A stretch of DNA of 64,000 nucleotides. It comes from UBA9620 sp965220695 (GTDB taxonomy: Bacteria > Acidobacteriota > Vicinamibacteria > Vicinamibacterales > UBA8438). Shown in pieces: positions 42,090-51,686 of this stretch; positions within the stretch are counted from its first letter, which is position 1, and each line of letters starts with the position of its first letter. The stretch covers positions 4,464,001 through 4,528,000 of the forward strand of contig OZ244838.1 in NCBI GenBank assembly GCA_965220695.1. Direction: 5' to 3'. The position numbers and the translations under genes are program-made. The notes beneath the pieces were generated by a model. It ran no database searches, was not told the origin of the DNA, and saw only the letters and a list, made by a program, of their open reading frames with translations.

Positions 42090-43142
42090 ATGCAACGACG
42101 CAGCACGAGCACCAGCTTCGAGTATGCCGCCAAGCGGCGCCAGGGATGCTTTCGGGAGATTTCCTCGACCATCAGCGCTCAAGGACGAGTGCCATCGGAT
42201 GACCAGGGCCTGCGGAATCCGCACCTTCTGGCCCTCGGCTGCGAGGAGGAGAACCTCTTTCCCTGCATCCGGGGCGCCGGGGGAGCAACCGACTTCTTCA
42301 GCCAACGCAGGATCAAGTGGTGGAAGTCTTCCAGAACCGGCGATGACACCAACGTGGATGGCCCGACTCGCAACATGGCCAGCTCTCAGGTCGCCTGCGT
42401 GAATTTCCTGCTCCCCTTGGCCCGAATCCCGGGAGCTCTGCGGTCGGCGATGCGCGCCATCGACGGGGATGTCGGCCGCATCGTCGATATCCCCCACAAG
42501 GACGACCCCTCTCCCGTTGAGTTCGAGTGGATCGGGCTCCCCGGTTCCCTGGAAGGAGCTGGGACTAGGGGAGCCAACGTCACCAGCATCGACGCCTTCC
42601 TTGTTGCCGAAACGGAAGCCGGGCGCAGGCGGGCCTACCTGCTCGAGTGGAAATACGCTGAGCAGTACCTCAGCACCCGGCCGGATTTCAAGGGCAAGGG
42701 CAGAAAGGGAGACACGCGCCGGTTGAGATACTGCGACCGCTACCGCGCTCCGTTCTCCTCATTCAACCTGAAGGTTGTCCCGGAACTGGACGATTTCCTC
42801 TATGACCCCTTCTACCAGCTCATGCGGCAGAGGCTTCTGGCGGACCGGATGGTCCACAAGCACGAGCTGCGGGTCGACGAGGCCAAAGTGGTGGTCGTCG
42901 CACCCGAGCGGAACCGCGCCTACCGGAGCGTAGCCGACGGCGGAAAGATGACGTCGCCGCCATTGGCCAGGCTGTTCCCTCAACTTGGAACGGTCGATGC
43001 GGTGATGCGCGCCTCGCTCAAGGACCCGGACGCGCAGTTCGCTATCGTGGCCCCGTCCACCCTGCTCGACGCCGTGCTCCGAGACGTCCCTGATGAAACG
43101 GCTGCATGGGCCAACTACTGGCGGGAACGCTACGGCGTGTAA
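42090..43142 (+). CDS. PGN_0703-type putative restriction endonuclease
   Basis: 350 residues from the ATG at 42090 with GGAGG ten bases upstream. Sequence blocks fit the PGN_0703 family of putative restriction endonucleases: RNMASSQVACVNFLLPLA, an N-terminal substrate part, then SIDAFLVAETEAGRRRAYLLEWKYAEQY. The acidic residues in the D-x(n)-E-W-K arrangement look like a PD-(D/E)XK nuclease core. The C-terminal half includes LYDPFYQLMRQRLLA and VVVVAPERN. Probably a nuclease of a defence system; no partner methyltransferase adjoins it. It is within the accessory region. Confidence 0.65.
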   Translation: MQRRSTSTSFEYAAKRRQGCFREISSTISAQGRVPSDDQGLRNPHLLALGCEEENLFPCIRGAGGATDFFSQRRIKWWKSSRTGDDTNVDGPTRNMASSQVACVNFLLPLARIPGALRSAMRAIDGDVGRIVDIPHKDDPSPVEFEWIGLPGSLEGAGTRGANVTSIDAFLVAETEAGRRRAYLLEWKYAEQYLSTRPDFKGKGRKGDTRRLRYCDRYRAPFSSFNLKVVPELDDFLYDPFYQLMRQRLLADRMVHKHELRVDEAKVVVVAPERNRAYRSVADGGKMTSPPLARLFPQLGTVDAVMRASLKDPDAQFAIVAPSTLLDAVLRDVPDETAAWANYWRERYGV

Positions 43143-43414
43143 CAGCAGTTGATCAACGACAATTCACTTGGCCGGCGGCCAAAGTAGTGGATGCTGAACA
43201 ATGGGCAACGACCTCATGCTGCGAGTCGTTCGGGGTGCCGGTCGTCAGTCCCGGGGCATCCTGGCGGGTCGTTTTCGACGGCGGATTGATGCACACGGCG
43301 GTCGGCGAGGTTTCTGGGCGTGGTGACCCGCTGGCCGAGCAGGTCCTCGAATCAGCGTGAGATCTGCCGAACGTCCGGGCGCACGAGATAACCGCGGCCA
43401 GTCCATACCGCGGG

Positions 43415-43420
43415 TACCAT
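43415..43420 (+). promoter_or_regulatory. -10 box directly before the MutS-like gene
   Basis: TACCAT ends six bases before the ATG at 43427 and no ribosome-binding site intervenes, so the message would be leaderless, the same spacing as at 864-876. Confidence 0.35.
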
Positions 43421-43426
43421 TGGGGC

Positions 43427-44689
43427 ATGGTCGGTCCGATTCCCGACATGACGCTCTGGTTGGTCCTGGGCGCGGGAGTTCTGCTGCTTTCCGTCTGGGG
43501 TCTGCTGGAGCGGCGCCGCCGACGCAGGCTCGTGGCGCGGCTGCGCGCCGAGTGGGGCCGGCCAATGCAGCGCGACCGCGACATGGAGGCGATTGCGCAC
43601 TATCACTGGGCGTTCGCGGAGGCCGCGGAGGAGCCGCTCGACGAGCGGACGGGGAAGGACCTGGACCTCGACGCGGTGTTCGAGGTGCTGGATCGGACGG
43701 AAACCCCTGTTGGCCAGCAGCTTCTCTACCACCGGCTGCGGACGACGCCGACCGCGGCGAACCGGACGGCCTTCGAGGCGCTGACGGCCCGGCTCGGTGA
43801 GAACGCCTCGGAGCGCGAACGGCTCCAGGCTTCGCTGTTCCGCTTGCGCCAGTATGCGGGGGACGTATGGTGGCTCACTCAGCCGGGCGTCCTCGATACC
43901 CGCAGGTTCGACGTCGTTTTCCCGTTCGTGGGGCTCGTCGTTGCGTCTGCCATGCTGTTGGCCGTCGTCTGGCCGCCGGCTTTTCTGGCGGTGTTCCTGG
44001 GCATCTTCACGAACATGGCGGTGCGGTACCGGACGGCCCCGCGCCTGCGCGGTCCCTTGTATTACTTTCGACAGGTGGCACCCCTGCTTGCCGTGGCTCA
44101 TGCCGCCGGATACCTGTTGGCGACGGGTGCGGCGCACCCCATCGGGCAATCGTTGCCGGCCGACCTGGCTCGACTGCGCCCGCTGCGGAGAATCGCCGGC
44201 TGGGTCACCTTCGACCCGCACGCTGCGGACACCCTGACCACCGTGGTCTCCGAGTTCGCGAACATGATCCTGCTGCTCGACGTCACTCTTCTCTTGCTGG
44301 CGTCACGGCACATTCGAGCCCACGGCAAGGCGCTGGTCCGGACGTTCGCCGCGGTCGGCACGCTCGACGTCGCCGCCGCCGAGGCGACGCTCGCGGAGCT
44401 GATCGATGGTGACGGCGACACGCCGTCGAGTCATATCGTGATCGCGGCGACGCACGATCGCGAGCTCGTGGAGCTGATGCCGCGGACCTGCACCGCGTAC
44501 CACTTCAGCGACCGCATCGAAGCCGATGAGCTGGTGTTCGACTATCGGCTGCGCAAGGGTCCCGCTCGTACCTGGAACGCAATCGCGATGCTGGAGATCT
44601 GCGGCGCCCCCCCGCGGCTCGTCGAGCGCGCCCGGGCCCGCACCGTGGGCCTCACGGACCAGCGTCGTCTCGGCCGGAATCACGCTTGA
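43427..44689 (+). pseudogene. MutS-related membrane protein lacking its ATPase core
   Basis: 420 residues. The N-terminal membrane helix (MTLWLVLGAGVLLLSVWGLL), the MutS lever-type region (DLDLDAVFEVLDRTETPVGQQLLYHRLRTT) and two further helices match the MutS-related membrane proteins of ~590 residues. The C-terminal end of the MutS ATPase is also there (IVIAATHDRELVELM, YHFSDRIEADELVFDYRLRKGP). Between them, near residues 325-335, the Walker A (SNMSGKST-type) and Walker B (LLDE-type) motifs are absent and the chain jumps directly from VGTLDVAAAEATLAELIDGDG to the H-loop. An in-frame deletion of roughly 180-200 codons is inferred; ATP hydrolysis should be lost. Confidence 0.6.
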
Positions 44690-44757
44690 CCGCGGTCCCC
44701 CGAACGGGCATTCTCGACACAATGCGCCCCTCGTCGCGCCTCGCCCGCCGGGCGCAG

Positions 44758-44800
44758 CGTCAATCTCGGTGCAACACGGGGATTCACCACGGGCGGCCGG
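44758..44800. repeat. Degenerate right end of the dispersed repeat
   Basis: TCTCGGTGCAACACGGGGATTCACCACGGGC resembles the right end of the element at 24791-25089 (TCTCGGTACAACGCGGGTTTCACCACGGAC). It lies just before the membrane-protein gene. Confidence 0.5.
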
Positions 44801-44813
44801 GGCTGTGATCGCG

Positions 44814-45503
44814 ATGACGGGTCACCTCTCGGAGCGAACGCGCTGGATGGTCGTCGTCGCATTCGCGAGCGCGATGGCATGGGTCGAAGCCGCATGCGTG
44901 TTCTACATCCGCATGCTCGTCGATCGGATCGAGCCGTACCAGGCAGACCCGCTGCCGATGAATGACGCGCTGGGCAGCGTCGAGTTGTGGCGCGAGGCGG
45001 CCACGCTCGTCATGATCGCCACGCTGGGGGTGCTCGCCGGCCGGTCGTGGCGCCGCCGCGCCGGGTACGCGGCGCTTGCGTTCGGCGCCTGGGACATCGG
45101 CTACTATGTCTTCCTTCGCCTCATGTCGGGTTGGCCGACGTCGTTGCTGGACTGGGACATCCTGTTCCTCCTGCCGCTTCCCTGGTGGGGACCTGTGCTC
45201 GCGCCGGTCAGTATCGCGCTGGTGATGATGCTGTGGGGCACGCTCGAGACGCAGTCGGGTGACGATGCGGCCGACGCTCGCTGGACGTGGGCGCTTGCCG
45301 CCGTCGGTATCGTGCTGGCGCTCGCCGTCTTCATGATCGACGCCTGGCGGGCGCTTTCGGATGGCCGTGACGCGGTCCTGCAGGTGCTGCCGACGACGTT
45401 CAACTGGCCGCTGTTCTGGGTGGCCTTGCTGCTGATGGCGTCACCGTCCCTGCATCACATTGCCGTCTCACCCAGGACGAAATCGGTATTCCGGCGGCAC
45501 TGA
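44814..45503 (+). CDS. Hypothetical multi-pass membrane protein
   Basis: 229 residues from the ATG 44814 (a GTG at 44805 is possible). About six membrane helices are visible: WMVVVAFASAMAWVEAACVFYI, LVMIATLGVLAG, YAALAFGAWDIGYYVFLRLM, GPVLAPVSIALVMMLWG, ALAAVGIVLALAVFMIDAW and NWPLFWVALLLMAS. No recognised domain or catalytic motif. It stands between the broken MutS-like gene and the AlkD-like gene without clear operon links. Function unknown. Confidence 0.6.
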   Translation: MTGHLSERTRWMVVVAFASAMAWVEAACVFYIRMLVDRIEPYQADPLPMNDALGSVELWREAATLVMIATLGVLAGRSWRRRAGYAALAFGAWDIGYYVFLRLMSGWPTSLLDWDILFLLPLPWWGPVLAPVSIALVMMLWGTLETQSGDDAADARWTWALAAVGIVLALAVFMIDAWRALSDGRDAVLQVLPTTFNWPLFWVALLLMASPSLHHIAVSPRTKSVFRRH

Positions 45504-45704
45504 CGTCACTATCTCGTTCGCGTTGCATTGATGAGCGCGTCCACACGGTCGAGATGTTTTTCGAGCGCCGGTCGAGTGCAGCGGCGGCGCACCGCGGCGC
45601 ACCGCCGGCGCTCCCCCGGGCCGCAGCCGCGGGGCACCGCATGCCGCAGGTTCGGGCGTTACACTCGCATTGAATCGACTCGTCTCTTGTCGGAGGAGCA
45701 ACTC

Positions 45705-46415
45705 ATGCACACGGTCGCCGAGGTCATGACTGAACTGAAAAAAATGGGGAACCCTTTACGGATAAAGGTGTTTGCGCCACACGGTGGGCCGGCGGACCTG
45801 TTCGGTGTCAGCGTGGCCGACATGAAAGTGATTGCCAGGAAGATCAAAGGTGAGCAGGAGTTGGCGTGCGAGCTCTACGACACCGGCAATGGCGACGCCA
45901 TGTATTTGGCGGGCATGGTTGCCAAAGGGTCTCTGATGAGTGAAACGCAATTGGACGCATGGGCCAAGAACGCCAGTTGGCCGATGGTCTCGGAATATAC
46001 GGTTCCCGGCGTGGCGACCGAGAGCAAGCATGCCCGCGACCTGGCGACCAAGTGGATCAAGTCGAAGAGAGAATCCGTTGCATCCTCCGGCTGGACTACG
46101 TACGCCGGAATCGTCACCGTGACACCGGACGAAGATCTGGACCTGGCGGAAATCAGATCACTGCTCGAGAAGATCGAACGGGAAATCGATTCCGCCCCCA
46201 ACCGAGTGCGCTATACGATGAACGGATTCGTGATTGCCGTGGGCGCGTATGTATTGCCGCTCGGCAGACACGCCAAGGCAACCGCCAAGAAGCTGGGAAA
46301 GGTCTTCGTGGATATGCACGGGACGTCATGCAAGGTTCCGCTTGCTACGGCGTACATCGAAAAGATCGAAAAAGCCGGAAGAGCTGGCAGGAAACGCAAG
46401 ACGATCAAGTGCTGA
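45705..46415 (+). CDS. DNA alkylation repair protein (AlkD-like HEAT repeat)
   Basis: 236 residues from the ATG 45705 behind CGGAGGAGCAACTC; TACACT at 45660 may be the -10. The sequence is that of the AlkD-like HEAT-repeat glycosylase family: LRIKVFAPHGGPADLFGVSVADMKVIARKI is its opening, with KNASWPMVSEYTVP and SKHARDLATKWIKSKRE as repeat helices and a basic C-terminal tail. Members remove N3/N7-alkylated bases. The base composition is less GC-rich than surrounding genes, suggesting acquisition. No adjacent alkylation-response genes. Confidence 0.8.
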   Translation: MHTVAEVMTELKKMGNPLRIKVFAPHGGPADLFGVSVADMKVIARKIKGEQELACELYDTGNGDAMYLAGMVAKGSLMSETQLDAWAKNASWPMVSEYTVPGVATESKHARDLATKWIKSKRESVASSGWTTYAGIVTVTPDEDLDLAEIRSLLEKIEREIDSAPNRVRYTMNGFVIAVGAYVLPLGRHAKATAKKLGKVFVDMHGTSCKVPLATAYIEKIEKAGRAGRKRKTIKC

Positions 46416-46515
46416 CCAGGTTGGCACCGCGACAACGCGAGCGGCTCGACGAGATCGCCGGATCCCGTGACGCGCATCCCGTGGACGTCGAGCCGCACTG
46501 TTCGAGAGCTGAAAC

Positions 46516-46839
46516 ATGAGAGTCTACAGCGCGCCCGTTCTGGCCCAGGTCACGCACATCAAGCACGTCCTCGAGATGCACGGTATCGAGTGTCGCATCC
46601 AGGGCGAGTACCGGTCGGGGGCGACCGGCGAGCTCCCGCCGGGCGAGACGTGGGCCGAGCTGTGGGTGGTCGATCCATCGAAGGTCGAGGAGGCGCAGCG
46701 GCTCGTGGACGAAGCACTTGAGCCGGCGGACTCGGCGCAGCCCGAGTGGAAGTGCCCGCGCTGCAAGGAAGTCATCGCCGGCCAGTTCGGCGAGTGCTGG
46801 AACTGCGGCGCGAGCTGCCCCGAGAACCGCGACGCCTGA
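46516..46839 (+). CDS. DUF2007 protein with C-terminal zinc ribbon
   Basis: 107 residues. MRVYSAPVLAQVTHIKHVLEMHGIECRIQGE is the DUF2007 (putative signal-transducing) fold, usually ~70 residues. It is followed by a zinc ribbon with CPRCKEV and CWNCGASC. Probably a cytoplasmic adaptor; function not known. It lies 120 bases before the ABC transporter operon on the same strand. Confidence 0.75.
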   Translation: MRVYSAPVLAQVTHIKHVLEMHGIECRIQGEYRSGATGELPPGETWAELWVVDPSKVEEAQRLVDEALEPADSAQPEWKCPRCKEVIAGQFGECWNCGASCPENRDA

Positions 46840-46959
46840 GGGGCCGCCTGCTTGCGGCTTGGGCCAGTCGAATGCGACGGCTCGCGCCGCCATGGCGCCC
46901 GGCCCTCGGTGTATCCTCTTGACACCATCGTCACGCCGTCGTCGGTGAGCACTGCGCCC

Positions 46960-47937
46960 ATGGATACCGCCATTCGAATGACCGGCGTCACCAAGACGTT
47001 CGGACCGTTGACCGCGGTCGACCAACTGGATCTCGAGGTGCCGCGCGGCGGACTCTACGGCTTCATCGGGCCCAACGGCGCCGGGAAGACGACCACGATC
47101 CGCATCATCATGTCGATCCTCTTCCCGGATACCGGCGCAGTCTCGATCCTGGGGCATGCGTCGGCGCTGGAGGCGAAGGACCGCATCGGCTACCTGCCCG
47201 AAGAGCGAGGTCTCTACAAGCGGATGAAAGTCGGGGCGTTCCTCAGGTACCTGGCGCGTCTCAAGGGCGCCGACGGCCCAGGGCTCGACGGGAAGATCGC
47301 GGCGGCGCTCGAGCGCGTCGGCCTGTCCGGCATCGAGCTGAAGCGCTGCGACGAGTTGTCGAAGGGCATGTCGCAGAAGGTCCAACTGGTCGGGGCGACG
47401 ATACACAAGCCGGACCTGCTGATTCTCGACGAACCGTTCAGCGGCCTCGATCCGGTCAGCACGCGCATGCTGCGCGACCTGATCCTCGAGGAACATCAGC
47501 GGGGCGCCACCATCCTGTTCTCCACGCACGTGATGCCGCAGGCCGAGGAGATTTGCCAGCACATCATCATGGTGCATGCGGGCCGCAAGGTGCTGGACGC
47601 CGATCTCGCCACCATTCGCAGCCAGCACGATCCGCGGTCCATTCAGTTCGAGCCGCTCGATCCGGCCGCCGATACGTCGGCGCTGGGGGCGATCCCTGAG
47701 GTGGAGCGTGTCCAGGACACCGATCGCGGGTTGGAGATCCTGCTGCGCGAAGGGACCGGCCCGGCCGCGGCGATGCGCCGGATCATGGACACGGTGCCGG
47801 CCGCGCGCATCGAGCTGTCCCGCCCACGCCTCGAAGACATCTTCATTCAGATTGTCGCCGGGGGCGCGTCCGACAGCGATGAGAACCAGTTGCGCGCGGC
47901 GCTCCGGGATCCCGACGCGGAGGAGGCGCTCGCATGA
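46960..47937 (+). CDS. ABC transporter ATP-binding protein (NatA-like)
   Basis: 325 residues from the ATG 46960, which gives MDTAIRMTGVTKTFGPLTAVD, the normal ABC start. Walker A GPNGAGKTT, signature LSKGMSQKVQ, Walker B LLILDEPFSGLDP and the H-loop histidine in FSTH are all present. The ~80-residue C-terminal extension is of the type found in NatA/DUF4162 proteins. It couples to the permease downstream (ATGA overlap at 47934-47937) and powers export of an unknown substrate; the family includes sodium and drug exporters. Confidence 0.9.
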   Translation: MDTAIRMTGVTKTFGPLTAVDQLDLEVPRGGLYGFIGPNGAGKTTTIRIIMSILFPDTGAVSILGHASALEAKDRIGYLPEERGLYKRMKVGAFLRYLARLKGADGPGLDGKIAAALERVGLSGIELKRCDELSKGMSQKVQLVGATIHKPDLLILDEPFSGLDPVSTRMLRDLILEEHQRGATILFSTHVMPQAEEICQHIIMVHAGRKVLDADLATIRSQHDPRSIQFEPLDPAADTSALGAIPEVERVQDTDRGLEILLREGTGPAAAMRRIMDTVPAARIELSRPRLEDIFIQIVAGGASDSDENQLRAALRDPDAEEALA

Positions 47938-49304
47938 CCCGCATCCTGCACGTCGCGATGCGGGATTTTCTCGCGACGGTGATGACCAAGGGCTTCCTCA
48001 TCGGGCTGCTGGTCATGCCGGCCATCGGCGCACTCATGGTCATCTTCGCGCCGCGGCTCTTCGACGACAGCAGCTATCAGATCGAAGGCGAGTACGCCGT
48101 CGTCGACCCGACCGGCGTCGTCTTTCCGGAAATGAACGCCGCGCTCGATCCGCAGACGATTGCCCAGCGTCGTCTGGAGGAGTTCCGCCAAGGCCTGGAC
48201 CAGGCCCCGGCGCTGATCCGGGACCTGGCCGGGACCGCGATACTGGAGTCGATGGACGACAGCCTCGGACCGGCGCCCAACGTCCGGATGACGGCGCTGC
48301 CTGCCGACACGGATGTCGAGGCCGCCAAGGCCTGGCTCAACGAAGACTCGGACGGGCTGCGCCACACGGCGCTGATCGTGATTCACGAGCACGCGGTTGA
48401 CGCCGCCGGCCCCGACGGCGAGTTCGGGTCCTATGACCTGTATGTGCCGCCCGGTCTCGACGACCGGGACCTCGACTTCATCAACGACAACACCCGTGAC
48501 GCGATCGTCGACGCGCGGGTCGCGGCCCATTCCCTGGACCGGGCCGAAATCGACGCCCTGCTGCGGGTGTCGCGCCCGGGGTCGACCACGGTCAGTCCGG
48601 ATGCCGAACGCGAGACGGTCGGGGGGTTCAACTTCATGTTGCCCATGGCGTTCATGCTCCTGATGTTCATGGGCATCATGGGCGGCGGCCAGACCATGCT
48701 CACGTCGACGGTGGAAGAGAAGTCGAGCCGGGTGGTCGAGGTGCTTCTGTCGGCGGTGTCGCCCATGGAGCTGATGGCCGGCAAGCTACTCGGCGCGGTC
48801 GCGGTCAGCCTGGTCATGATCGGCCTTTACGCCGGACTGGGACTGGTGCTGCTGTCGTCCTTCTCGCTGTTCGGTCTGCTCGACCCCTGGCTGCTCATCT
48901 ATCTTCCGATCTTCTTCCTGATCGGGTTCTTCGTGATCGGCTCGCTGATGCTGGCGGTGGGCGCGTCCGTCAACGACATGAGCGAGGCGGCGTCGCTCCA
49001 GATGCCGCTGATGCTGGTCGTCATGTTGCCCTGGTTCATCTGGCCCGCCGTGTCCCGCAACCCCAACTCGATGCTCGCCATCGTGGTGAGCCACGTGCCG
49101 CCGATCAACACGTTCGGCATGCTCATGCGGCTCGGGTCGAGCCAGCCGCCGCCCTGGTGGGAGGTCTGGCTGTCGATCGCCATCGGCATCGCATCGGTGG
49201 TGGGCGCCGTCTGGGTCGCCGCCAAGGTGTTCCGCATCGGCTTGCTGATGTACGGCAAGCCCCCCGACCTGAAGACCCTGATCCGCTGGGTCAGAGCCGC
49301 GTAG
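47934..49304 (+). CDS. ABC-2 type permease (NatB-like)
   Basis: 456 residues. One N-terminal helix (FLIGLLVMPAIGALMVIFAP), a ~200-residue extracytoplasmic domain, then five or six helices starting at FNFMLPMAFMLLMFMGIMGGGQTML. VEEKSSRVVEVLLSAVSPMELMAGKLLG is the coupling region characteristic of ABC-2/NatB permeases. Encoded in overlap with the ATPase, so the two form an exporter. The gene is convergent with the NTPase gene of the candidate defence unit, about 100 bases apart. Confidence 0.9.
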   Translation: MTRILHVAMRDFLATVMTKGFLIGLLVMPAIGALMVIFAPRLFDDSSYQIEGEYAVVDPTGVVFPEMNAALDPQTIAQRRLEEFRQGLDQAPALIRDLAGTAILESMDDSLGPAPNVRMTALPADTDVEAAKAWLNEDSDGLRHTALIVIHEHAVDAAGPDGEFGSYDLYVPPGLDDRDLDFINDNTRDAIVDARVAAHSLDRAEIDALLRVSRPGSTTVSPDAERETVGGFNFMLPMAFMLLMFMGIMGGGQTMLTSTVEEKSSRVVEVLLSAVSPMELMAGKLLGAVAVSLVMIGLYAGLGLVLLSSFSLFGLLDPWLLIYLPIFFLIGFFVIGSLMLAVGASVNDMSEAASLQMPLMLVVMLPWFIWPAVSRNPNSMLAIVVSHVPPINTFGMLMRLGSSQPPPWWEVWLSIAIGIASVVGAVWVAAKVFRIGLLMYGKPPDLKTLIRWVRAA

Positions 49305-49405
49305 CCGCCCAGCACTTCACGCCGAATGAGCGTTGCGCCGGGGTGCAAGGGTCCAAAATCAGAGCGTAGTCGACCGCCACAGCGATTCGCCCGTGGGTGT
49401 CTCCG

Positions 49406-51673
49406 TCATCCCTGCTGAAACGACTGTAAGAAACGGTCGAATTTCCCCCGCGCGGCGCTCATGGCTTCCTCGATACGGATCATCGGCACCGCCAATTTCC
49501 ACCGCCGTTGATCGCCATGGCCCAGGTACTGCACGTTCTGCACCACACCCGCCTGCGACAACTGCGGCAGCAGGGACTTGATGAAGTGATTAGCATTCAC
49601 GCCCAGGCGCGTCTGAATCGTTGATTCGTTCAGTGCGTTCGTGCGGCGAAACACTTGAAGAAAGCGCTGCACGATACGCAAATCGTCGTCGGGGTCTTGC
49701 TCCTGGGGTTCGGCGTCAGTCGACGCACCGAAACCGATCTCGAATCCTACCCGGTGAAGCTCGCGTTCGATCTCTTCCGGATCGAATTGCGCAATCTGGT
49801 CGCCAGCATCCACACGCACAACGCTGCTTACGCGGCACTCGTTGTCGAACGACGACTGTGACACGTTCTCCGAACCGTCGATCTCGAGACGCTCAAAATT
49901 GCAGTTCACGAATCGGCAGTTGCACAACACCGTCTGTGCGAGGCTCGTCGCGTGAAAGTACGATCCGGACACCGTTACGTTCTCGAGATGGCGCTCGCGT
50001 AGTACGCCGTCAGGAAAACTCATATTCCGTGCCTCGTACGCGCCGTCCGCATGCTCAACCAGTGCCAGCGTCAATGCCCCGCAATTCTCCCTGACGAATG
50101 ACGCCGGCATTTCACCATCGGCGAGCATCTGGAGCAGAGCCAGCGGTTTCTTCACGTTCTCACCATGCCGCCGAACAACGCCGGCGGCCTCGGCCACCGC
50201 GGATGCCGGCAAGGCGGCCTTCTCGATGATTGACTTCACCGCGCTTGTATCGCCGTCGACGAGCGTTCGTCCGAGCGCCTGCCCGAAGTAGAAAACACGA
50301 AAATCTTCGTGATCGAACGCTAACGCCGTGCGACCGAAGCCGGTCATGACGAGAAGCGAATGCTGCTTGATCCGCTCTCCGATCTGCCGGGTCACCGCCG
50401 GACTCTTCTCCCTCGCGCTTGCGAACATCTCCACGAGAATGCCGACGACGTCGGTTCTGAGATCGTCCGTCGCGCTCAGCCACATTTCCTGCGCTACCAT
50501 GGACAGCAACTCGTGATGCTCCGCGGTCGTCAACAACGCCCGCGGCGGATCACCGGACTTGTCCAACCACTTGAGTTCGGCTTCCCTCTCGACGAGTCCA
50601 TCGACAAACTCATGGAAGTAATCCTGTGGATCCTGACCGATCCGATCCAACAGGCCCTCCAGATCGGCATTTTCCTTCGCAACGTCGACCAGCCGTCTGA
50701 CCAGCACAGCGCGGGTCAAGACGGGATGCAATTCACCTAGCCGCGCCGACACCGCGCAGAAAAGTTCATCGGGAGCAGTTACACCTCTTCCGGCGGCGTA
50801 CCTCGTGAACGCGCCACGGTCCCACCGGTCCAACGACACACGTCCGAACGCGACGTCTCCCTTCGATCCGATTGCATCGAACAGCCGCGCCTGCGATCGG
50901 AAGCTCGGATAGTCGAAGTAGGCTTTGCGGGCGGCGACGAGCAGCGTACCGGCCGACCGCAGGCTTCCCACCAGGTTGCCGAGAGCGGAAATCGCCTCAC
51001 CTGACGATGCCTCGACGATCATCTCTTCGAAGCCGTCGAACGCCGGCACCAGCACACCGAGGCGAACCAACTCGAGAAATGCATCGTAGTACAAGAGTTG
51101 AAATCGCAGCCTGTTCACAAGCGCCGAGACCACGACATCGTCGAACCGTAGGAACGCCCGGCCCCCCAATGGGATCGGGACGAGCAACCAGTCTGATTGC
51201 TTGGCCTTGTACGCTTCCGCCTGTTTGACGGCCAGAAAATCGATCAAAGATGTCTTTCCCTCACCCGCGGCCGACGTCAGGTAGACGACGGAGGTCGTAC
51301 CGGCGGGTCGGCGGTCGAGCGTCTCGGTTACCGCGGCGACCACGTCCGGCAGGTAGGTCTCGTCATCCATGGGTTCCCGATCAGGTTGATCGAGAAGGTG
51401 ACCGGACGGCCTGACGAAGTGATCCGGCGGCGACACGTACGAGCAGATCCGGTCAGCCAGCAGGGGGATCCTTGCCACCCGGTTCACGATCCATGACGCG
51501 GCTGGCATGCGATCGCCGTGCTCTTCGACGATCAAGCCGTCCGTCCGTTGGTGCAACCTGGCTGTGATCGTCTCATCTCGAATCTGCACCAGCAGTTCAC
51601 CCTGGCTGGCGTCCACGTCATCCACTCGATCGGCAAAGCCGGTCACGATCCGCTTGAAGTCCTCGAACTGCAT
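49406..51673 (-). CDS. STAND/NACHT-like NTPase with repeat and winged-helix C-terminus
   Basis: 755 residues. An N-terminal ~120-residue domain of unknown type is followed by a P-loop NTPase: Walker A TSAAGEGKTS (133-142) and Walker B VLVPAFDGFEEM (207-218) with the DGFEE form typical of STAND/NACHT proteins. Helical sensor-like regions follow, then a short pentapeptide-like beta stretch (NMSFPDGVLRERHLENVTVS, TVLCNCRFVNCNFERLEI) and a C-terminal winged-helix-like domain (TIQTRLGVNANHFIKSLL). Such proteins oligomerise on sensing a trigger, often phage. It follows the NYN nuclease gene by 13 bases, so that nuclease is the probable effector. No known Avs or NACHT system of this exact layout comes to mind. 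Confidence 0.7.
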   Translation of the reverse strand: MQFEDFKRIVTGFADRVDDVDASQGELLVQIRDETITARLHQRTDGLIVEEHGDRMPAASWIVNRVARIPLLADRICSYVSPPDHFVRPSGHLLDQPDREPMDDETYLPDVVAAVTETLDRRPAGTTSVVYLTSAAGEGKTSLIDFLAVKQAEAYKAKQSDWLLVPIPLGGRAFLRFDDVVVSALVNRLRFQLLYYDAFLELVRLGVLVPAFDGFEEMIVEASSGEAISALGNLVGSLRSAGTLLVAARKAYFDYPSFRSQARLFDAIGSKGDVAFGRVSLDRWDRGAFTRYAAGRGVTAPDELFCAVSARLGELHPVLTRAVLVRRLVDVAKENADLEGLLDRIGQDPQDYFHEFVDGLVEREAELKWLDKSGDPPRALLTTAEHHELLSMVAQEMWLSATDDLRTDVVGILVEMFASAREKSPAVTRQIGERIKQHSLLVMTGFGRTALAFDHEDFRVFYFGQALGRTLVDGDTSAVKSIIEKAALPASAVAEAAGVVRRHGENVKKPLALLQMLADGEMPASFVRENCGALTLALVEHADGAYEARNMSFPDGVLRERHLENVTVSGSYFHATSLAQTVLCNCRFVNCNFERLEIDGSENVSQSSFDNECRVSSVVRVDAGDQIAQFDPEEIERELHRVGFEIGFGASTDAEPQEQDPDDDLRIVQRFLQVFRRTNALNESTIQTRLGVNANHFIKSLLPQLSQAGVVQNVQYLGHGDQRRWKLAVPMIRIEEAMSAARGKFDRFLQSFQQG

Positions 51674-51686
51674 CAGAGCACCCCGC

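Noticed and set aside
41649..42172. Overlapping frames of 127 to 169 codons on both strands
   Set aside because: Mutually overlapping, low-complexity products and no start signals; treated as intergenic.
43106..43360. 84-codon plus-strand frame after the PGN_0703-type gene
   Set aside because: It overlaps the end of that gene, has no ribosome-binding site and no recognisable motif; too weak to call.
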